NCBI GenBank assembly: GCA_030533445.1
Contig: CM060064.1
Location: 48,891,287-48,955,286 of the forward strand
From: Cyprinodon diabolis
Lineage: Eukaryota; Chordata; Actinopteri; Cyprinodontiformes; Cyprinodontidae
Direction of reading: 5' to 3'
Length of the DNA: 64,000 nt
Notes under the pieces: model-generated
What the model was told of the DNA's origin: nothing
The model's input: only the letters and a program-made list of their open reading frames with translations
Databases searched by the model: none
In this document: positions 63,623-64,000 of the stretch, in pieces
Position numbering within the stretch: position 1 is the stretch's first letter
Layout of the letters: every line of letters starts with the position of its first letter
Made by a program: the position numbers and the translations under genes

Positions 63623-64000
63623 CTACGAGGAAAACAATAAAACTGTTTCTAAACCAATTTAAACAGGATAATTAGAAAAATTACCAAACAAACAAGATGA
63701 TCAACCTTTAAATAACAAAATAACATCTCTGTGATCTTTTTAAACTATATTATATCTAATTATTTTATTGTATTGGCTAAAAAACTCATTCTATATGAAG
63801 ATCATCTTATTTAAATGCTCCAACTGATTTTAAGACATTTGAACATTTTTTCAGATGAGTTTTTGAAAAGATCATTTTAATATATGATGTTGTCCAATAA
63901 AACACTTTATTTTATTGTTTATATTTTAACTCTTCACTATTATGTTATTCTTTTACATTTTTCTAAGGTTCACATTTTTGTGACCATTTTTTCTATAAAC
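63623..64000 (-). other. rab25 intron, partial
   Basis: AT-rich sequence upstream of the penultimate exon. No further exon recognised before the window ends. Confidence 0.6.

Overview
The window is eukaryotic nuclear DNA, almost certainly from a percomorph-type teleost fish. The evidence is intron-split vertebrate genes with consensus GT-AG junctions, and copies of the teleost LINE whose 3' end carries AATTGA repeats. tRNA-derived fish SINEs and abundant minisatellites agree. There is nothing prokaryotic: no operons, CRISPR arrays or phage.

Four protein-coding genes can be supported. Exon 1 of lmna (lamin A/C) is at 16987-17318 on the minus strand. mex3a, a two-exon gene for a KH/RING RNA-binding protein, is at 32546-35276 on the plus strand. 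A complete five-exon Rab11-type GTPase (rab11al-like) is at 40280-56987 on the minus strand. The last two coding exons of a rab25-like gene are at 62647-63622 on the minus strand. lmna and mex3a are divergent, mex3a and rab11al are convergent, and rab25 and rab11al lie head to tail. From memory, the same order and relative orientation (RAB25-MEX3A-LMNA) occurs in mammals, here with an extra Rab11-type gene between mex3a and rab25.

Region by region: 1-10.93 kb is a 26-bp minisatellite containing a nested 5.4-kb duplication. 11.27-14.94 kb is a 24-bp array with a 2-kb duplication. Both, plus a 32-bp array at 16.6-16.9 kb, lie on the intron 1 side of lmna. The 18-32 kb interval between the lmna and mex3a starts holds a 20-bp array, a 40-bp palindromic array, several LINE fragments, one near-complete LINE ORF2 inserted in a minisatellite, and a probable non-autonomous DNA transposon. 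mex3a sits in a CpG-rich stretch and is followed by about 4.2 kb of probable 3' UTR interrupted by a 15-bp array that carries a LINE tail. The rab11al introns hold 20-bp, 14-bp and 34-bp minisatellites, LINE pieces and three SINEs. Upstream of rab11al is a compact TATA-less promoter, then a tandem array apparently derived from a LINE tail, two more LINE fragments and the rab25 3' end.

Nothing in the window is a convincing new biological system. The most unusual aspects are the density and nested structure of the minisatellites, the repeated association of LINEs with them (insertion into arrays, and birth of an array from a LINE tail), and a few candidate regulatory structures. The long open frames in the arrays are consequences of repeat periodicity and were not annotated as genes.
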